Shown here in pieces: positions 47,097-57,600 of a stretch of DNA of 64,000 nucleotides. The notes beneath the pieces were generated by a model. The model had not been told where the DNA came from and ran no database searches. It worked only from the letters and a program-made list of their open reading frames with translations. The DNA is from Planctomycetota bacterium (GTDB lineage Bacteria > Planctomycetota > UBA1135 > JACQFD01), in assembly GCA_016200225.1 (NCBI GenBank), contig JACQFD010000006.1:62001-126000 (forward strand), read 5' to 3'. Made by a program: the position numbers and the translations under genes. How positions within the stretch are numbered: the stretch's first letter is position 1; every line of letters starts with the position of its first letter.

Positions 47097-47732
47097 ATGG
47101 ATCTACCAACTGATTGCCATCGACGCATCGGCCTTTTCGGAGGGTCCTTCGACCCGATCCACAAAGGGCATCTGGCGATCGGACGCGTCGCTCTTGGGCA
47201 GAGTCGACTCGACCGCGTGATCTTCATGGTCGCGCGGCAGTCCCCGTTGAAAGGGGAGGCGGGCGCCGACGCGAACGCGCGGCTCGCGATGACGCGGCTC
47301 GCATGCGCGGGCGAGGCCGCGTTCGAAGTGAGCGATCGCGAATTCGCGCGGCGGGGGCCGTCGTACACGATCGATACAATAAACGAATTACAACAAGTCC
47401 ATCGGGACTGTGAAATTGTACTGATCCTCGGATCCGATTCGCTCGTGTTGTTCCCGCGCTGGCACTGCGCGGCGGAAATTTTACAATTGGCCGAAGTGAT
47501 CGTCGCGCCGCGGCCGGGCGTCGGAAAAGAAGTATTTGATAACGCGGATTGGGCGCCGCTCCGCGCGCGCGCGGAAACATTCAAGTGGCTTTCGATGCCG
47601 GTGCATCCGGCGTCGTCGACGGAGATACGGGAAAAATTAAGAAAGGGCCAAATGCCCTCGAACTGGCTGCCGCCGCGCGTTCAAACTTATATTCGGGATC
47701 ATCACTTATATGATCGCGAACCCGGGAACTGA
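47097..47732 (+). CDS. nadD: Nicotinate-nucleotide adenylyltransferase
   Basis: A 211-residue nucleotidyltransferase that joins ATP and nicotinate mononucleotide to deamido-NAD, the penultimate step of NAD synthesis. The family signature GLFGGSFDPIHKGHL (with the HxGH-type site) lies near residue 12, and the C-terminal SSTEIREKLRKG is the ISSTxIR motif. Length fits NadD. The 113-base stretch before it has TATGAT 14 bases upstream of the start, a possible -10 box, but no clear -35. It ends 19 bases before the transferase gene that follows. Confidence 0.94.
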   Translation: MDLPTDCHRRIGLFGGSFDPIHKGHLAIGRVALGQSRLDRVIFMVARQSPLKGEAGADANARLAMTRLACAGEAAFEVSDREFARRGPSYTIDTINELQQVHRDCEIVLILGSDSLVLFPRWHCAAEILQLAEVIVAPRPGVGKEVFDNADWAPLRARAETFKWLSMPVHPASSTEIREKLRKGQMPSNWLPPRVQTYIRDHHLYDREPGN

Positions 47733-47751
47733 TACTTATTCTATTGCGAAG

Positions 47752-48699
47752 ATGGAAACCGGCACCGCGCTCGCGGTTTCGGCGGCGGTGGCGTTGTTAC
47801 TGATCCTGATTGCGCCGGAATTGCGCCTGGTCGACCGTCCCGGTGGGCGACATGAACACCGGCATCCGACGCCGCGCGTCGGTGGGCTCGCGGTCGCGGC
47901 CGGACTCGCGGCGGCGGGGTTCTTATTTCAATTATCTTTTATTAAGTCCCCGGCCGCGCTTGGCGGCCTCTGTTTCTTAATTATCGGCGCGTTTGACGAT
48001 GTTCTGCGCGACAGGTTTCCGTGGCTGGTCAAATTCGCGATGCAGGCGGGCGCCTTGATTTTGTATTCATTACAATTCTCAGGCGCATCGGCCGCGTTCT
48101 GCGCGGTCTTTTTGTGGCTTATCGTCAATGCTTATAATTTCTTCGACCACGCCGACGGATTGCTGGCGATCGCGCTCGTGCCACCGATCCTCGCGCTTCC
48201 TTCACCGCTTTGCGCCTGCGCCCTTGCCGCGCTCGCGCCCGTTGCAATTCTTAACTTTCGGGGAAAATTGTTTCTTGGCGACGCGGGGAGTCATGCGTTG
48301 TCTTTCTTTATTATCGCGAGTATTCTCGAAGGTCCGGAACGCGAGCTCGACTTGCTAAGTCTCGGGCCGGCGGCGGTGCTTGCGAGTCTGCCCTTGCTCG
48401 ATTTTGCGTTTGTGATTGCGATTCGGCTATTTCGTCGAACGCCGCCGTGGCGTTCGACACCCGACCACTTGGCGAATCGAATCGTTCGCGCATTCGATGT
48501 GCGATGGATACCGGGTTGCCTCGCCGGACTGTGGACCGCGTACACGGTGGGAATATTTATTTCGACAGCGGATGGTTTCGACAGGGACACAGTTGCGAAT
48601 GTCGGATTCGCCGGAATCGCGGTTGTCTCCCTGATAATCGTCTTCCTCGGTTCGCCGCCACGGCGTGCGAAAATCGAAAACGCGGCGCCGCCCGGTTGA
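47752..48699 (+). CDS. MraY/WecA-like phospho-sugar transferase
   Basis: A 315-residue polytopic enzyme of the polyprenyl-phosphate N-acetylhexosamine-1-phosphate transferase family, which starts surface polysaccharide or peptidoglycan precursors on a lipid carrier. Motifs: RHEHRHPTPRVGG, IGAFDDV (Mg-binding Asp pair), NAYNFFDHADGL and FLGDAGS, then TPDHLANR in the place of the HxH-type loop. This is closer to WecA/TagO than to MraY. About ten hydrophobic segments. I start at ATG 47752; a start at 47710 overlaps nadD by 23 bases. The sugar substrate is not evident. Confidence 0.88.
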   Translation: METGTALAVSAAVALLLILIAPELRLVDRPGGRHEHRHPTPRVGGLAVAAGLAAAGFLFQLSFIKSPAALGGLCFLIIGAFDDVLRDRFPWLVKFAMQAGALILYSLQFSGASAAFCAVFLWLIVNAYNFFDHADGLLAIALVPPILALPSPLCACALAALAPVAILNFRGKLFLGDAGSHALSFFIIASILEGPERELDLLSLGPAAVLASLPLLDFAFVIAIRLFRRTPPWRSTPDHLANRIVRAFDVRWIPGCLAGLWTAYTVGIFISTADGFDRDTVANVGFAGIAVVSLIIVFLGSPPRRAKIENAAPPG

Positions 48700-48753
48700 A
48701 TCCTGACCCGGCTGGGCGATGATCTCCGCCCAAATCCCCGCAAAGCGAATCCC

Positions 48754-48999
48754 ATGCTTGATGATGAATTACTAAAAACCCTCGCCGATCCCAAGACGAG
48801 AGAGCCGTTGCGTCGGGCGAGCGCCGCCGAGTTGGATCGCGCAAATGCGGCCATCGCGAAGGGAGTCATGAATCAAGGCGGCAAACCGTTCACCGAAAAA
48901 CTGACGGAAGCGCTCGTCGTCGAAAGCGGAAAGCGGCTCTATCCCGTCCGCGACGGAATTCCAATTTTACTATTCGACGAGTCCATCGTCCTCGGCTAA
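48754..48999 (+). CDS. Trm112-like small protein
   Basis: An 81-residue protein matching the Trm112/YcaR family pattern. It runs from MLDDELLKTLADPKTREPL to the C-terminal SGKRLYPVRDGIPILL, the most conserved part. In eukaryotes and archaea Trm112 activates methyltransferases; the bacterial short proteins are of unknown role. The zinc-binding Cys found in many members (CPxC) is replaced here by DPKT, so zinc is unlikely. It lies alone between the transferase and metallophosphoesterase genes on the same strand. Confidence 0.75.
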   Translation: MLDDELLKTLADPKTREPLRRASAAELDRANAAIAKGVMNQGGKPFTEKLTEALVVESGKRLYPVRDGIPILLFDESIVLG

Positions 49000-49078
49000 T
49001 TCTTAGTAATTCAGCCGGCGGTCCCGCAAGACTTCATTTAACGTATCCCACGCACCGTTGGCGCCAGGCCAATTCCCT

Positions 49079-49846
49079 GTGATTGCAATCATTTCCGATC
49101 TCCACGCCAACATCGAGGCCATCACGGCCGCGCTGTCGGAGGCCAAACGCCGAGGCGCGAAAAAGATCGTTTGCCTTGGCGACGTCGTCGGTTATGGCGC
49201 GAATCCGCGCGAAGCGTTGAATCTCGTGCGCGCGAAATGCGATTGGTGCATTTTTGGCAATCACGAGGAGGCGCTCTTGAACGGCGGCGAGGATTTTAAC
49301 GATAAAGCGCGCGCGGCGATCGAGTGGACGCGCAGCGAACTCAGTTCGCGCAATCATCCGCGCGACGAAAATTATGCAATCTGGGATTTTTTGGATAATT
49401 TACAAAACGAAAAAGAGCGGCGCGAGGGAACGGCGTTATTTGTACACGGCTCACCGTTCGATCCCGTTCGCGAATACGTTATGCCGCGCGACGCGCGCAA
49501 TGCGCAAAAAATGGCGCGCATTTTCGATAAACAGGACATGCCGATCTGTTTCGTCGGCCACAGCCACGTTCCGGGAATTTATACACAAGACTGCCGCTTC
49601 ATCAAACCGGACGATGCCGGCGGTTCGATTCGCGCGAGCGAATTCGGACAAAAAGTACTTATTAACGTTGGATCGGTCGGTCAACCAAGGGACGGCGATC
49701 CGCGTCTTTCATTTGTTATGTTCGACGGAAAAGACAAGGTGGATTTCGTGCGTGTTCCCTACAACGCCGAGGCGGCCGCGGCGAAAATCCGCGCCGTTCC
49801 CGCGCTGCCCGAATATTTAGCGACGCGGTTGTTGGTTGGACGATGA
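49079..49846 (+). CDS. Metallophosphoesterase
   Basis: A 255-residue calcineurin-like phosphoesterase of the YfcE/diadenosine-tetraphosphatase-like group. It has all five metal motifs: ISDLHAN (DxH), CLGDVVGYG (GDxxxxG), FGNHEEAL (GNHE), VHGSPFDP (GxH-like) and VGHSHVPG (GHxH). Substrate unknown; relatives cleave cyclic or di-nucleotides or phosphoproteins. GTG at 49079 gives the usual family start (MIAIISDLHAN); a TTG at 49058 would add seven residues. Its end overlaps the yidC start by ATGA, so it is coupled to yidC. Confidence 0.88.
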   Translation: MIAIISDLHANIEAITAALSEAKRRGAKKIVCLGDVVGYGANPREALNLVRAKCDWCIFGNHEEALLNGGEDFNDKARAAIEWTRSELSSRNHPRDENYAIWDFLDNLQNEKERREGTALFVHGSPFDPVREYVMPRDARNAQKMARIFDKQDMPICFVGHSHVPGIYTQDCRFIKPDDAGGSIRASEFGQKVLINVGSVGQPRDGDPRLSFVMFDGKDKVDFVRVPYNAEAAAAKIRAVPALPEYLATRLLVGR

Positions 49847-51792
49847 ATCGAGCTTTTAACCAACAACGCGGATCCTCGACGCTCCGCTACGCGCTTGCAG
49901 TTGTCCTTGGAATCGCCGCGGTATTCTTATATTTAAAATTCACGGCCGTTCCGCCGGAGTCGCGGCCCGCCGAGACAACGGATTCGCGCGCGGCGCAGGA
50001 ACAGCCTTCGACGCGTCCGTCGACGCCGCAGCCCAAGCCTGAAGTTCCCGCGTCGGCTCCGCGGACGCCGCCTCGATATGTAGATTTCGCAAACGACAGC
50101 CTCGTGGTGCATGCTACGAATAAAGGCGCTCGCGTATTGTCCATTCGCCTGCCGGGATATGGACTAACTGTAAACTCCACGGCGGAGGAAAAACGCGATC
50201 CCAAACGATGTTTGGAATTGGTGCATCATAGCAGTTCCAACGTTTCGGCGTTTTCGATATTTGTACAGAACTCGACGTATACCGATCCAACGCATCCGCT
50301 CCGCAAGTTGATCGGCGTTCTCGAATCGGCCGATTGGGAGATCGAAAAAATCGCAGCCGACGCGGACCACGGGGAGGGCGTTCGTTGGAGTCTCGTTGCC
50401 GATCCGATCAAGTTTACAAAAACGTTCTGGCTTCAAAAGAGCGGAAGAGTCGGAGAGTTTACAATTCAGACGGAGGTGCTCAACGACGAGCTCGAAAAAT
50501 CCCGCGACGCTTCGGCATCGCTACAATTTTTCGTCGTGCCGGCCGGTTGGGTTTTTTCCGATAACGATCGTTTTGCAAACGATCAATACGCGGCCATCGG
50601 TCGGCGGCAGGAAGGTCGGACGACCACGGTCGATTCGCGCCTCGCGCGCGGTTCCGCGAGGACCATGGACGCGACGACGCCGGATTGGACCGACATGGCG
50701 CCGCTCGCTCCGGCCGCGCCCGACGTGGCTCCCGAAAAATATACATTCTTCGCCGACGCTAATAAATATTTCGTCGGCGCGATGCTTCCCAAAGATAACT
50801 TTACGCGCGACGCCATCATCGCGGCGCGCATGATGGGAATTAATTGTTTAAATTATGAAAGGAAACCGGAGGCGCGCGCGGCTTCGGTTGCGTGGGTCAA
50901 GACGAAACTCCCGACGAAGGACGCCCCGCGGACGCTCAGTTTTACTACTTATTTTGGACCGAAAGAATTCGACGAACTCGCGGCGGTGCCGGAGTTGCGC
51001 GAAATTCACAACGCCGACCGTTCGTCGTGGATGTCGCCCGGATGGCTGAGCGATGGAATTGCCGCGATGTTGCGGTTGTTTCAGCACGTCTTCGGAAACT
51101 GGGGCGTTACGATTATTATATTAACGATCTGCCTGCGCGCCGCGATTTTTCCGCTGACGCGGCGCAGCCAGAACACCCTCGCCGAATTTGCCGCGAAGCA
51201 GGCCTCCATCAAACCGCAGTTGGAGGTCCTCACGCAGAAGTATAAAAATAATGCGAAGAAACTGAACGAGGAACGGCTCAAATTATTTAAAGAAAACAAA
51301 GTGCCGATGGCGCCGCCGGTGGCGGGCTGTCTGCCGGTTTTTCTTAATGTTCCAATATTTGTAGGATTTTTCGCCGCGCTGCGCACGATGTTCGAGTTGC
51401 GCCAGCAGGGAATCGGTCTCTGGATTCACGATCTTTCGAGACCGGACGAAGTGTTTCAATTCGCGCAGTCGTTCACGCTTCCTGTGCCTCTGATCGGAAC
51501 GATGATCGGCGAAGTCCGCGGATTGAATATATTACCCGTCTTCATGATCGGGATGTGGATCGCGAATCAGTACGTGACGCAGCGCAACATGCCGCAGAGC
51601 AACGATGCGCAACAGAAATTCACACAAAGATTCACGATGATCCTGACGGTCGTGATGGGGCTGTCTCTTTACAATTACGCGTCGGGTCTTTCTGTATATT
51701 CGATCACGTCGTCGACGATCACGCTGCTCGAGCAGACGCTCATTCGAAAATACTGGCCGCCGAAATCGGCGCTGAAAAACCCGAAGAAATAA
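49843..51792 (+). CDS. yidC: Membrane protein insertase YidC
   Basis: A 649-residue insertase that moves proteins into the inner membrane alone or with Sec. It has an N-terminal TM segment (about 12-30), an Arg/Pro/Ala-rich linker and a large periplasmic beta domain (about 75-390) as in Gram-negative YidC. The conserved core carries GVTIIILTICLRAAIFPLTR near residue 425, KYKNNAKKLNEERLKLFKE and PMAPPVAGCLPVFLNVPIF. Two further TM segments precede the basic tail. The start overlaps the phosphoesterase stop (ATGA). The usual rnpA/rpmH neighbours are absent, so it is displaced from its classical operon. Confidence 0.96.
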   Translation: MNRAFNQQRGSSTLRYALAVVLGIAAVFLYLKFTAVPPESRPAETTDSRAAQEQPSTRPSTPQPKPEVPASAPRTPPRYVDFANDSLVVHATNKGARVLSIRLPGYGLTVNSTAEEKRDPKRCLELVHHSSSNVSAFSIFVQNSTYTDPTHPLRKLIGVLESADWEIEKIAADADHGEGVRWSLVADPIKFTKTFWLQKSGRVGEFTIQTEVLNDELEKSRDASASLQFFVVPAGWVFSDNDRFANDQYAAIGRRQEGRTTTVDSRLARGSARTMDATTPDWTDMAPLAPAAPDVAPEKYTFFADANKYFVGAMLPKDNFTRDAIIAARMMGINCLNYERKPEARAASVAWVKTKLPTKDAPRTLSFTTYFGPKEFDELAAVPELREIHNADRSSWMSPGWLSDGIAAMLRLFQHVFGNWGVTIIILTICLRAAIFPLTRRSQNTLAEFAAKQASIKPQLEVLTQKYKNNAKKLNEERLKLFKENKVPMAPPVAGCLPVFLNVPIFVGFFAALRTMFELRQQGIGLWIHDLSRPDEVFQFAQSFTLPVPLIGTMIGEVRGLNILPVFMIGMWIANQYVTQRNMPQSNDAQQKFTQRFTMILTVVMGLSLYNYASGLSVYSITSSTITLLEQTLIRKYWPPKSALKNPKK

Positions 51793-51970
51793 ACAATCCC
51801 GCCGACGCCTTCCCGAGCCGGCGTCCGGATTTGCGTCGGTCGTTCGCCAACCCGGAATTCCTTCGTTGCGCCACCAAGGGTCGTGGTGTAGAAACGAACG
51901 AACCACAGGATGTCGTGTTTTCTTCCCACGAGTCCATCGATTTGCCGACCCATTCCGCGCCCCGAAGAAC

Positions 51971-52537
51971 GTGAAATGTCCTTTTTGTAAACTCGATAAC
52001 AACCGGGTGATCGATTCACGCGCGTCCGACGACGCGTTTTCGATCCGGCGCCGTCGCGAGTGCACGGAATGCGGGCGTCGTTACACAACCTACGAAAACG
52101 TCGAGGAAGCGATGCTGCGCGTTGTTAAAAAAGACGGATCGCGGCAGCCGTTCGATCGCAAGAAGATCCTTTATGGCGTGATCAAGGCGTGCGAAAAACG
52201 GCCGGTGTCGACACAACAATTGGAGGAACTCGTCGATCGCGTGGAGCGCCGTTGCCACGAGAAATTCGATCGCGAAGTCGATTCGCGCGCGGTCGGCGCA
52301 TTTGTAGTGGAAGAGTTAAGACGGCTCGATCAAGTCGCATATGTAAGATTTGCGAGCGTTTATCATGAATTTAAGGATGTCGCGCAATTTCTCGACGAGT
52401 TGAAGCCTTTTCTCGAGAAGCGGGACGCCGATTCAGCGCAGAAGAATCATCATGATCGCGCGTCCGGTTCCGAGAAGCCGGCCGATCGGCCGGTTATTAT
52501 TAAGAAAAACCCCGGCATCGGGGGCGGCTCGCAGTGA
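51971..52537 (+). CDS. nrdR: Transcriptional repressor NrdR
   Basis: A 188-residue repressor of ribonucleotide reductase genes. The N-terminal zinc ribbon has CPFC (residues 3-6) and CTEC (about 31-34), and the ATP-cone (about 49-135) begins with VVKKDGSRQPFDRKKI. It binds NrdR boxes when the cone holds dATP plus ATP. Starting at GTG 51971 gives the family's MKCPFC start. About 45 extra C-terminal residues (a charged tail) lie beyond the usual 150. Its stop overlaps the next gene by one base (TGATG), so the two are coupled. Confidence 0.95.
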   Translation: MKCPFCKLDNNRVIDSRASDDAFSIRRRRECTECGRRYTTYENVEEAMLRVVKKDGSRQPFDRKKILYGVIKACEKRPVSTQQLEELVDRVERRCHEKFDREVDSRAVGAFVVEELRRLDQVAYVRFASVYHEFKDVAQFLDELKPFLEKRDADSAQKNHHDRASGSEKPADRPVIIKKNPGIGGGSQ

Positions 52538-54669
52538 TGACGACTCCGCGGCGCGTTCGAAAACGCGACGGACGCGAAGTTCCGTTCGATATTCGCAAAA
52601 TTACCGATGCCATCGATCGCGCATTGATTGCATCGGGCGGTTCCGATCAGCGTGGGCTCGCCGAGGAGCTTGCGTCGGCGGTCGTCTTATCATTAACAAG
52701 ACATCCATTCGGCGGCGTTTCCGGAGCGCGCCTGCGACAGCGCCACCTCGACCAGGAACTTACGCGCGACGAACCGGTCGAAATCGAGCGCGCCGCGCCG
52801 CAAATGGACGGCGTCCCGGGAGTCGAGTTGATCGATGAACTTGTCGAACGCGTGCTGCGTGAAACGGGTCGCGATTTGGCCGCGGCCGCGCACATTCGCC
52901 GTCGTGCGGAAATGGACAAAGCGCGTCTCGCGATCGCGGTCCATCGCGATAGTTCGGCCAGCCGCGAGAACGGAAACGGAGTGCGCGCGGCCTCCGCGAC
53001 GCGATCCGAAGCGTGGTCCAAAGGTAAGATTGTGAATGCGCTTATCATGGAAGCCGAGCTTCCGCGAAGTCTCGCGGAAGAAATTGCGAATCAAGTCGAG
53101 ACTCGAGTGTTCTCCTCCGGATTTTCGCGCGTTTCCACAAGTCTGCTGCGAGAACTCGTGGACAACGAACTGTTCATTCGCGGACTCGAGACACACTTGC
53201 GACGGCAGGCGATTGTGGGTCTGCCGAAGTACGATCTGCGACAGGGTCTGAGAACAGGTGTGTTCCGGGATGTCGCCGCCTCCGGAGATCTGGTTGCGTG
53301 GACGAACACTCCTGAGATATGCGTCGCGCGGACAGTCTTGTCGCGATACGCGATTGAGGATCTACTGCCGCCCCGTCTCGCCGATCGACATCTGTCGGGT
53401 GAGATTCACCTCGAAGGCATCGAATCGCCACATCGCTATCGTTCGACGGCATTGTCGCTCACGGAAGTTTCGCGGCGCAGTTTGCCAATGCTGTCGGCAC
53501 TCCCTCTGCCTCGCGATCTGGAAGAGGCACTGGATCAACTGCGAACGGTGTTGTCCGCAGTGCGCCGCACGACATCCGGCGAAGTCGTACTTGTACATGC
53601 GGAGAACTGGTTGCAACCGTGGCTTCGTGGCGGAAAAAGAAGCCGCAGCTTTGATCTCTCGGAGCGGTTTGTGCGTGCACTCTTAACGCGAGGCGACGAG
53701 ATTCCGCTTGGTCTACTATTGGAACCGTCGTCGGCGATTGCGCCACACCTCTTGAATGCTGCGTTCTCGCTCGCAACACAGGGGTACCCCGTTTCCATGG
53801 TTCCTAGAATGTACATTGGCGGGGGAACCTGCGACGCGTCCGCGGCGCTGACAATTCTGGAGTTGGCGCGGGAACTTGGCGGCGGTTGGCCGGATCATCA
53901 ACTACCAATTCCACGCATCGCGGTCGGCGGATCCGATGCGTTGAATCTCGGGCCCGGTCTGCGTGCGATCTCGGGTGAATTCGAAACAGGCATACACTCC
54001 GTTGGCGCAGTCGCTGTACTCAACCTTCCGGGACTTTCCTATGAAGTACCCGCATGGTCGGAGGGTCGACTGCTCGAACGCGTCCTCGCCTGTGTGGATG
54101 ATGCCGTCGAGAGTCTGGCACACCTCCAGACGGGGTTGCGCGAAATGGCTACATCTCGCGGCGCGGACTTCCCCGCACATCGGCCGACAATGGCGATGGG
54201 ATTCGTCGGGTTGCGCGAGTGCGTTCGATTCAATCAGGAAGGCACAGTAGACCCGAGACTTGCGCAGAGCGTCGTTCAAGCCATTGTAGAGCGTTCTCAG
54301 GCGGCGGCGCTCGCACGTGGAATCAAGATTGTTATTGAACCGTGGATCGAGTCGAGAGCACGTGCCCGATTCGAAAGACTCGATGGAGAGTTGAAGCCGC
54401 ATGCCGCCATGTTTGGCGACGGCGATCGGATTCGCTACACCGATGGGGCCACTCTTTCGCCTGTTCCAGGAGTCAAGCGCGGCGTGGTTGAAGCGACGGT
54501 ACTCTCGGGTCTCAGTGGGTGTGTTCTCCCCGCGCTGTCCACACTTGAAGAGACTTGGGACTGGGGCATGTGCTTCTCGAAAGTCGCCCTGGAATCCAAA
54601 GGCACAAATAGACATACTACTTCTTGGAACCGCTCAGCCGGTTCCCACGAAAACGGTGGCGCTGCATGA
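52537..54669 (+). CDS. Double ATP-cone protein with degenerate NrdD-like core
   Basis: A 710-residue protein. Residues about 5-125 form an ATP-cone (VRKRDGREVPFDIRKITDAI onward) with an insertion, and about 155-225 look like a second cone (SKGKIVNALIMEAELP). The rest resembles class III ribonucleotide reductase (NrdD) in outline: LADRHLSGEIHLEG near 282-295 recalls the H-x-x-G-x-I-H region, and MGFVGLRECVRF near 555 recalls the later loop. The C-terminal glycyl-radical motif is absent; the chain ends in a Ser/Asn/Gly tail. It is therefore not expected to be an active reductase. It is coupled to nrdR upstream and overlaps smc by ATGA. From about residue 160 its codon style differs from the neighbours. 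Confidence 0.65.
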   Translation: MTTPRRVRKRDGREVPFDIRKITDAIDRALIASGGSDQRGLAEELASAVVLSLTRHPFGGVSGARLRQRHLDQELTRDEPVEIERAAPQMDGVPGVELIDELVERVLRETGRDLAAAAHIRRRAEMDKARLAIAVHRDSSASRENGNGVRAASATRSEAWSKGKIVNALIMEAELPRSLAEEIANQVETRVFSSGFSRVSTSLLRELVDNELFIRGLETHLRRQAIVGLPKYDLRQGLRTGVFRDVAASGDLVAWTNTPEICVARTVLSRYAIEDLLPPRLADRHLSGEIHLEGIESPHRYRSTALSLTEVSRRSLPMLSALPLPRDLEEALDQLRTVLSAVRRTTSGEVVLVHAENWLQPWLRGGKRSRSFDLSERFVRALLTRGDEIPLGLLLEPSSAIAPHLLNAAFSLATQGYPVSMVPRMYIGGGTCDASAALTILELARELGGGWPDHQLPIPRIAVGGSDALNLGPGLRAISGEFETGIHSVGAVAVLNLPGLSYEVPAWSEGRLLERVLACVDDAVESLAHLQTGLREMATSRGADFPAHRPTMAMGFVGLRECVRFNQEGTVDPRLAQSVVQAIVERSQAAALARGIKIVIEPWIESRARARFERLDGELKPHAAMFGDGDRIRYTDGATLSPVPGVKRGVVEATVLSGLSGCVLPALSTLEETWDWGMCFSKVALESKGTNRHTTSWNRSAGSHENGGAA

Positions 54670-57600
54670 GACTCAAGCGGTTGGAAGTTCAAGGATTCAA
54701 GTCGTTTGCAGTACAGACGGCGTTTGGATTTGAACCCGGTTTGACGGGAATTGTCGGTCCAAATGGATGTGGCAAGAGCCACGTCGTGGACGCAATCAAG
54801 TGGGTGCTTGGCGAAACGAGACCCACGAGTCTGCGCGGTTCTGAAATGCAGGACGTGATCTTCAAGGGAACCGCGTCGCGGTCGCCCCTTGGCTACTCCG
54901 AAGTGACGATTGTACTCGACAATTCTTCTCAAGTGCTGAGCGGGCCCGCGGAAATAGCACTAACAAGGCGGCTCTACCGTACTGGCGAAGGTGAGTATGA
55001 ATTGAACAAACAGGATGTGCGACGCAAAGATCTGAAACATCTACTCGCCGGGACAGGCCTTGGCGTAAATGCGTACTCCATATTGGAACAGGGAAAGATC
55101 GACGCGGTCTTGTCTGCAAACCCAGTGGATCGTCGCGCGATTTTCGAGGAGGCGGCCGGTATCACGCGCTTCCGGACGGATCGCAAGGAGGCCATTCGAA
55201 GACTGGAGAGTACTGAGAAAGACCTGGAGTCTGTGCGCGCCGTTTTGAATGAACTGGAGCGCCAGAGAAATTCGCTCCGTGTACAAGCATCGCGTGCGCG
55301 AAAGCATGTGGAGTTGGCGGAGCAATTGCGTGGCTGGCGTGCCGCGGCGGCGTTGAGCCGATTCCAAAGCAAGTCGGCGGAACGGCAGAAGTGGAGTGCC
55401 GAACTCTCCAGACTTCAAGAAATGGAAACGGAAGCTCGAAACGCACGGACAAGAGCCGAGAATGAGTCGGCACAGGCCCGCGAGAGTGCCAAGAACCTAG
55501 CCGAGGAACATGCTCGACTGGGTACCGAACTTGCAACACTTCAAAGTGAGGAAGGTCGTCGTACGGAGCGTGCGCGCGCCGGTCGCGAACACGCGGCGAG
55601 TCTTGACCGGAGCTGTCTCGTCAAACAACAACGAAGTGTTGAATTACAACGCGAGCAAGACTCGATTTCGGCGGCGATTGCAGCGGATCGGGAGCTCTTG
55701 GAGGGTGTACAAACCCGTCTGCAAGAGGCCGACGTTACATTTAAGAACTGTGTGGAAGTATCGCGCGAAGTGAACGACCGATATCGCGAGGCGGGCAAAG
55801 CACTCGACGAATCACAGCATGCACTGTTGCAAGCGATCGAATCACGCACGGCGGCACAGAACGCCATGGCCGATCTCGATGCGGAAGATCGCGCGATGCG
55901 CACTCAAAATGAACGATTGCTGCGGCGCCTCGGGGAGTTGGACGGCGAACTGACGCGACTGGCGCCCCAACATGCGGTCGCAGAGTCTACACTGTCGTCC
56001 GCGAATGCGCGCATCGCCGAACTTCGAAATGAAGAGGCACGCATCAAGAGTGCGCGCGAGATGGCCGCCGGTGCACTCGCGGAAGCGGAGTCGCGATTGA
56101 TCGACACAGACAAGCACCTCTCCGCACTTCAATCGCGTCTTTCCGTACTGCGTGATTTGGAAAACAGTTATGCCGGTGTTGAGGCGGGCGCGAAAGCGGT
56201 GTTACATTCAAACAGTCCGGGCGTGTTGGGTCTGCTCGCGGATCATGTACACACAGAACTGTCGTATGCACTCGCTCTTGAAGCGGCATTCGGTAACTAT
56301 GCGGGCGCGGTCGTCGTCGCAAATTCTGAGGTTGCCTTTGAGTGCCTAAAACTCGTTCGCGAACGCAAGGCCGGGCGCGTATCTGTTGTCGTCGCCGAAT
56401 CGCACGGCGAGGAAAGTATTGACGAAGTCGCACCTACTATGGATGGAGTGCTCGGCATGCTCCACAAGTTCGTACGACTTGACGACACCGTCAAATCCGC
56501 AGGCTCATGGCTCATGAGGGGTGTCGTGTTGGTCGAGACGCTCGCGGATGCGCTCCGTGGACGCAGCGTACATCCTGAGTACACTTATGTTACACTACTC
56601 GGCGAACGAGTGGACCATGGCGGCATCAGTGGCGGACAGCGCGAAACAGCGGCAACACCCATTGCGCGAAAGAGTACCATTACTGCGCTCGACGCGGAAC
56701 TCGCGGGAACGCGCGGCGAACATGAGATGCAGGACAGGCTTCGCCTGCAAGCGCGCATAGCGCTTGTGGATGCAAGAGAGGCTGAGGAACAATGGACCAT
56801 TGCACTCAATCTCGCATCGCGCGAAGGTGTTGACGCACACCTGTCGTACTCTGAAATATCCAATCGCGTAACGCGCATTCAGTCCGAGCGGGCACTCCTC
56901 GGAAGCGAAGCCGACGATGTTCTGAGGCGCTGCAAAGAAGTGGATCTGAGCCGAGGCGAACGGGAGTCGAGACTCGGCACCGCCGTCACCGCTGTGGAAA
57001 CCAGAAGCGCCGACGTGCATGAGTTTCAAGTGTGCCGTGTACAACTCGAGAAGAGTCGCGATGAAGCCGCTGCAAGCGAGTCTACAACACGTGTGGAGCT
57101 TGCAAGACTTCGAGGAGAAGTCGATCGGCAGACTGCCGAACTCGCGCGCAAGACGGATACACAAGCCCGCGCGAGGCTCGAGGCCACGCGACTTGAGCAA
57201 GAGTCAAGGCACGATCGTGATCATTCGGCACAACTCTCGCGCGAAGCGGACGGTCTTGAAGGCTCGATACAACAACTCGCCGCCCGGCGTGTTGAAGTGG
57301 AGTCGCGCGTGGCTGAAGTGAAGCGCTTGGGCGCGGCACAGGCCGAAGCTGCTGAAGAGACGGTGCGGCGTGAGCGCGAGCGGACGGCCATTCTTGAAGA
57401 GGTACAGTCACAGTTGGGGAGTGCGCGATTGGAACATCAGCGTACGTCGATCCACTGTGATGAAATCGAGCAACGCGGCCGTGAGGAAGGCAATATATCA
57501 GTTCAAGACCTCGGCGATATCCTACAGTTGACCGAGGACTTCAATCTCGAATTCGCCGATCAGCGCATCTCGGAGTTGCGCGTTCGACTTGAACGACTTG

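Noticed and set aside
52537..54669. Active anaerobic ribonucleotide reductase
   Set aside because: The C-terminal glycyl-radical motif is not seen and the core motifs are degenerate, so the protein is described as NrdD-like only.
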